DNA of 20,312 nt, taken from IMG/VR virus record IMGVR_UViG_3300009786_001182, positions 1-20,312 of that record. One strand, given 5' to 3'. Below the pieces are notes generated by a model, which saw only the letters and a program-made list of their open reading frames with translations, was not told where the DNA came from and did no database searches. Within the stretch, counting starts at the first letter, position 1; each line of letters begins with the position of its first letter. This stretch comes from a virus. The translations under genes and the position numbers were made by a program. Below are positions 18,230 through 20,312 of this stretch, piece after piece.

Positions 18230-18745
18230 ATGCAAAATACTTACTGGAACCAAAACGGAACTTTTCAATCTGATTATGATCACCTTAAAGAATTAGTTCC
18301 TATGTCGGGAAATTGTTACACTGTTGCTGGAGAAATGATTCGGGCAGTAACACGGCTTGCTCATGATCTTTACAATAACGGAATGGGAAACAACACTTCT
18401 GGTGCTGTAAATTATCTTTCTAATAGGAATGTGATTGATTGTAAAACCACTCATGCAATTCATCCTTTCACAATGGGTCGCCACTATGAAGGTAGTTACA
18501 ACGGAGATAGTTTGCAAGTGGCAATCGAATCCGCTATTGATCAGACTATACAACATATCTTAAATAATCCTGAGTTAGAGACTCAACAGAATGATGATGA
18601 TATGTTTCTTCATGAAGATGAAGATGAACGTTACTGTGAAGAATGTGGAGACACATTAGGAAGTTTCGATGATCACACATGTGAAGATTGTGAAAATACT
18701 TTAAATGAAATGTGGGAAGAGGAAGAAGAAGATGAATGGGTATAA
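18230..18745 (+). CDS. Phage protein with C-terminal zinc ribbon and acidic tail
   Basis: A 171-aa protein from ATG 18230; an upstream in-frame GTG at 18209 lies before the ribosome site GAAAGGG and is unlikely. The N-terminal domain (TYWNQNGTFQSDYDHLKELV, ending at the helix AHDLYNNGMGNNTSGAVNYL) resembles, from memory, a conserved protein of large T4-like phages. Near residues 137-154, YCEECGDTLG and HTCEDCEN form a Cys-x2-Cys ... Cys-x2-Cys zinc ribbon. The last 15 residues are nearly all Glu/Asp with Trp. The acidic tail may mimic DNA or RNA. Function unknown. Confidence 0.7.
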   Translation: MQNTYWNQNGTFQSDYDHLKELVPMSGNCYTVAGEMIRAVTRLAHDLYNNGMGNNTSGAVNYLSNRNVIDCKTTHAIHPFTMGRHYEGSYNGDSLQVAIESAIDQTIQHILNNPELETQQNDDDMFLHEDEDERYCEECGDTLGSFDDHTCEDCENTLNEMWEEEEEDEWV

Positions 18746-18839
18746 TAAAGACGCTGTTACCAAAGAGATAACAAAAGATCCTAGCATCTCAAAAAAAGGT
18801 GCAAAATTAATTCACGCATTATTGAAAGGAAGGGGTTGA
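18732..18839 (+). CDS. Microprotein (35 aa)
   Basis: A basic helical protein, MNGYNKDAVTKEITKDPSIS then KKGAKLIHALLKGRG. Its ATG overlaps the end of the zinc-ribbon gene (GATGAATGGG) and its stop TGA is part of the TTGACA of the following promoter. The good fit to both neighbours supports a real gene. Confidence 0.5.
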   Translation: MNGYNKDAVTKEITKDPSISKKGAKLIHALLKGRG

Positions 18840-18854
18840 CAAGACCCCTTTTTT
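18832..18854 (+). terminator. Terminator fused to promoter (2)
   Basis: GGGGT (18832-18836), loop TGACAAG, ACCCC (18844-18848), six T residues. Same design as at 18155 and 19142. Confidence 0.7.
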
Positions 18855-18864
18855 ATGCTAGTTT
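18836..18864 (+). promoter_or_regulatory. Early-type promoter overlapping terminator (2)
   Basis: TTGACA 18836-18841, 17-nt spacer ending TGC, TAGTTT 18859-18864; leader TTATAGAAACAGAATCACTT and GAAAGGGTTCACAA. Confidence 0.85.
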
Positions 18865-18900
18865 AGTTATAGAAACAGAATCACTTGAAAGGGTTCACAA

Positions 18901-19134
18901 ATGTCTATGATCGTAAATTCCACTATCACAAAAAATGGTTTACAAGCGTATGACTTTACTTCACGAGGAACCAAATATACTGTAATTGAGAATGGTCAAT
19001 GCGCTAACATGTGGGATGTTTATAGCAATCGTTTGAATGTGTCTTTCTCACCTCAAGTCGCTGTAATGACATTGAAAGAAATGAAGGCTCGCTCGAAAGC
19101 CCTTAATCATCTTGCAACACTGATCGAAATGTAG
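18901..19134 (+). CDS. Small phage protein, unknown
   Basis: A 77-aa basic protein (MSMIVNSTITKNGLQAYDFT at the start). The first half is strand-rich, the second a helix (VAVMTLKEMKARSKALNHLA). One-gene unit between two fused terminator/promoters. No family recognised. Confidence 0.6.
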   Translation: MSMIVNSTITKNGLQAYDFTSRGTKYTVIENGQCANMWDVYSNRLNVSFSPQVAVMTLKEMKARSKALNHLATLIEM

Positions 19135-19141
19135 GAAGAAA

Positions 19142-19164
19142 GGGGTTGACAAGACCCCTTTTTT
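19142..19164 (+). terminator. Terminator fused to promoter (3)
   Basis: GGGGT (19142-19146), loop TGACAAG, ACCCC (19154-19158), six T residues. Confidence 0.7.
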
Positions 19165-19174
19165 ATGTTACCTT
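19146..19174 (+). promoter_or_regulatory. Early-type promoter overlapping terminator (3)
   Basis: TTGACA 19146-19151, 17-nt spacer ending TGT, TACCTT 19169-19174; leader AGTATAAACAGAATCACTT and GAAAGGGTTCACAA. Confidence 0.85.
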
Positions 19175-19210
19175 ACTAGTATAAACAGAATCACTTGAAA
19201 GGGTTCACAA

Positions 19211-19432
19211 ATGACTACTAATGAAGTTTGTCTTTGGAAATTCTCTAAACATATGATGCCAGATTTTGCAATATACGGAACCGGTACTGCTAGTGTTCGC
19301 GGAGAAGTAAAATCTCTTGAGAATGAGTTAGTGAATACTGAAACCGATTATGGCAATGCTGCCGAATGGGTTTGTACTTATTCTGAGATTTTCCCAGATG
19401 TTGAATTTACCATAAAAGAAAGAGTATCCTAA
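19211..19432 (+). CDS. Small phage protein with antisense-derived N-terminus
   Basis: A 73-aa acidic protein, MTTNEVCLWKFSKHMMPDFA at the start. Codons about 4-18 come from a 47-nt segment identical to the antisense strand of the transferase gene at 6510. The remainder (GTGTASVRGEVKSLENELVN, then ending FTIKERVS) looks like an ordinary small phage protein. First gene behind the third fused terminator/promoter, coupled to the next gene by TAATG. Function unknown. Confidence 0.6.
   Translation: MTTNEVCLWKFSKHMMPDFAIYGTGTASVRGEVKSLENELVNTETDYGNAAEWVCTYSEIFPDVEFTIKERVS
19219..19265. repeat. 47-bp perfect inverted repeat, copy 2
   Basis: Identical to the reverse complement of 6992-7038. It covers the 5' part of the gene at 19211, so the same peptide reading appears on the minus strand at the first copy. 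Confidence 0.9.
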
Positions 19433-19605
19433 TGAATGAATATCGTGAAATCGCTCAAATGCTTCGACAGTTGATCAAAAATACACAATCGCCAGAGTCG
19501 CCTGTTCCTGCAAGCCATATCTTGGCTTTGTCGGAAGTTTTTGATTTCAAGGCAGATGATGTTGAAATGGATATGATTGTTGAAATGCAAAGGAATGCAA
19601 TATGA
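19432..19605 (+). CDS. Small acidic protein, unknown
   Basis: A 57-aa protein starting MNEYREIAQMLRQLIKNTQS, helical with a PESPVPASH linker and a Met/Asp-rich end. Start TAATG overlaps the upstream stop; its own stop overlaps the next start (ATGA). No family recognised. Confidence 0.6.
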   Translation: MNEYREIAQMLRQLIKNTQSPESPVPASHILALSEVFDFKADDVEMDMIVEMQRNAI

Positions 19606-19817
19606 AAATGACTAAATATGACGAAAGACATGGCGGACCATATGACAGAGGCAGCGCAGACTCTTGGTATCGCCGTGGTCCAAATCCACATTATTGGACT
19701 GGTGGAAGTTATCACGGTGAAAAAATGTTTGAATCTGAAATGACCAAAGAAGAAATAGAAGCTTATTATGCTGGGTTTGATGAAAACGAAGAAGCGGGCA
19801 GTTTTAAAGAATATTAA
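19602..19817 (+). CDS. Conserved T4-like phage protein (MTKYDERHGGPYDRG family)
   Basis: A 71-aa protein, MKMTKYDERHGGPYDRGSAD at the start, then SWYRRGPNPHYWTGG and MTKEEIEAYYAGFDENEEAG. This is, from memory, a small conserved protein of many marine T4-like myoviruses, so it supports the phage assignment. It is rich in Gly, Tyr and charged residues; no catalytic motif is known to me. Operon with its two upstream neighbours. Confidence 0.75.
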   Translation: MKMTKYDERHGGPYDRGSADSWYRRGPNPHYWTGGSYHGEKMFESEMTKEEIEAYYAGFDENEEAGSFKEY

Positions 19818-19829
19818 GGAGTATTAGAT

Positions 19830-20036
19830 ATGGCATTATATCGTCATGATAGTTATGTTTTGGACCTATCCGGAAAGAGCAATGACAAAGCTAAAGTTTA
19901 TCGTGATGGTATTCTCATATTTCAAGGACAAAGCACACACGCAATTCCTATCTTTGTAAAAAGGTGCGATTCACCTGAAGTTACCAGAAAGTTTTATTCA
20001 AATAAGACTCGACAAAACCTTACCAATGAGTTATAA
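19830..20036 (+). CDS. Small phage protein, unknown
   Basis: A 68-aa basic protein (MALYRHDSYVLDLSGKSNDK at the start), strand-rich at first, with a helix near SPEVTRKFYSNKT. Ribosome site AAGGAGT. Its stop lies inside the next promoter's -10 region. No family recognised. Confidence 0.6.
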   Translation: MALYRHDSYVLDLSGKSNDKAKVYRDGILIFQGQSTHAIPIFVKRCDSPEVTRKFYSNKTRQNLTNEL

Positions 20037-20037
20037 T
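20009..20037 (+). promoter_or_regulatory. Sigma70-type promoter
   Basis: TCGACA 20009-20014, 17-nt spacer, perfect TATAAT 20032-20037; the start at 20066 follows GGAGAATAAT. It lacks the leader box of the other early promoters. Confidence 0.7.
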
Positions 20038-20065
20038 ATAGTAATGATTCGTAATGGAGAATAAT

Positions 20066-20312
20066 ATGAAAAGTGCAGCAACAAATGCAGATCGAATGGC
20101 TCTTATTAAAGAAGTCCATGAACGGCGTAAAAAAATATCAAATATTAAACAGAAATCTAAAAACTTAATGTCAAAGCCTAAAGCAACCAGAGAGTTTGCC
20201 GATATTACTATTGCTTCTGATACAAACCAAAACATCAACCACTATACCGATGCTAGTAAATATGCTGAAGAATATTACGGCGATATTCTACACGAAACAA
20301 CCCGTTATGATA
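20066..20312 (+). CDS. Phage protein, N-terminal part (runs off window)
   Basis: At least 82 residues, starting MKSAATNADRMALIKEVHER, open to the window end. The first 45 residues are a highly basic helix (KKISNIKQKSKNLMSKPKAT), followed by an acidic part (DASKYAEEYYGDILHE). It may bind nucleic acid. No family recognised from this fragment. Ribosome site GGAGAA. Confidence 0.6.
   Translation, partial: MKSAATNADRMALIKEVHERRKKISNIKQKSKNLMSKPKATREFADITIASDTNQNINHYTDASKYAEEYYGDILHETTRYD

Noticed and set aside
1-20312. Bacterial chromosome region or integrated island
   Set aside because: One-strand packing, late promoter motifs, phage-type small proteins and no housekeeping or integrase genes favour a virulent T4-like phage.

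Overview
The window looks like part of a T4-superfamily (myovirus-like) phage genome, AT-rich and almost fully coding on the + strand. Supporting signs are densely packed genes with ATGA/TAATG overlaps, many very small proteins, perfect T4-type late promoter motifs (TATAAATA), strong TTGACA/extended -10 promoters in front of small accessory genes, phage tRNA genes, and small proteins that resemble conserved marine T4-like phage proteins. The host is not named by the sequence. The BMP-family binding protein resembles alphaproteobacterial versions, so a marine alphaproteobacterium (SAR11, SAR116 or Roseobacter type) is my best guess, and it is inference only.

Layout. 1-7166 is a metabolic/glycan block: the tail of a nucleotide-sugar epimerase, a GT25-like transferase, a secreted BMP/PnrA-like substrate-binding protein, a ClpP-like protease, a catalytic-domain-only class IIb aminoacyl-tRNA synthetase (AsnRS/AspRS-like) followed 9 nt later by an aberrant 107-nt tRNA, a 2OG-Fe(II) oxygenase, a short UDP-glucose-dehydrogenase-like protein and three more sugar-transferase-like proteins. 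7163-10835 holds small early-type genes, a zinc metallopeptidase, an A-type Fe-S carrier and a palindromic insertion. 10844-11590 is a non-coding RNA island with its own promoter: a promoter-proximal hairpin, three related long-stem RNAs (two of them tandem with compensatory base changes), a D-armless tRNA-Arg(UCU)-like element inside a second clamp helix, and a further structured leader. 11595-16212 holds a SufT/MIP18-like Fe-S protein, a zinc-ribbon microprotein overlapping tRNA-Pro(UGG), and probable late genes behind TATAAATA motifs, including a secreted ClpP-like protease and a HAD phosphatase. 16216-20312 returns to small early genes, each with a strong promoter; three of these promoters are fused to an intrinsic terminator.

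The genes suggest three joint activities: remodelling of surface or soluble glycans (epimerase, dehydrogenase, transferases, oxygenase, HAD phosphatase), support of host metabolism (BMP protein, two Fe-S cluster proteins), and alteration of translation (synthetase-like protein, GUU class II tRNA, D-armless tRNA-like RNA, tRNA-Pro). The strongest candidates for an undescribed system are the synthetase/tRNA pair and the RNA island.
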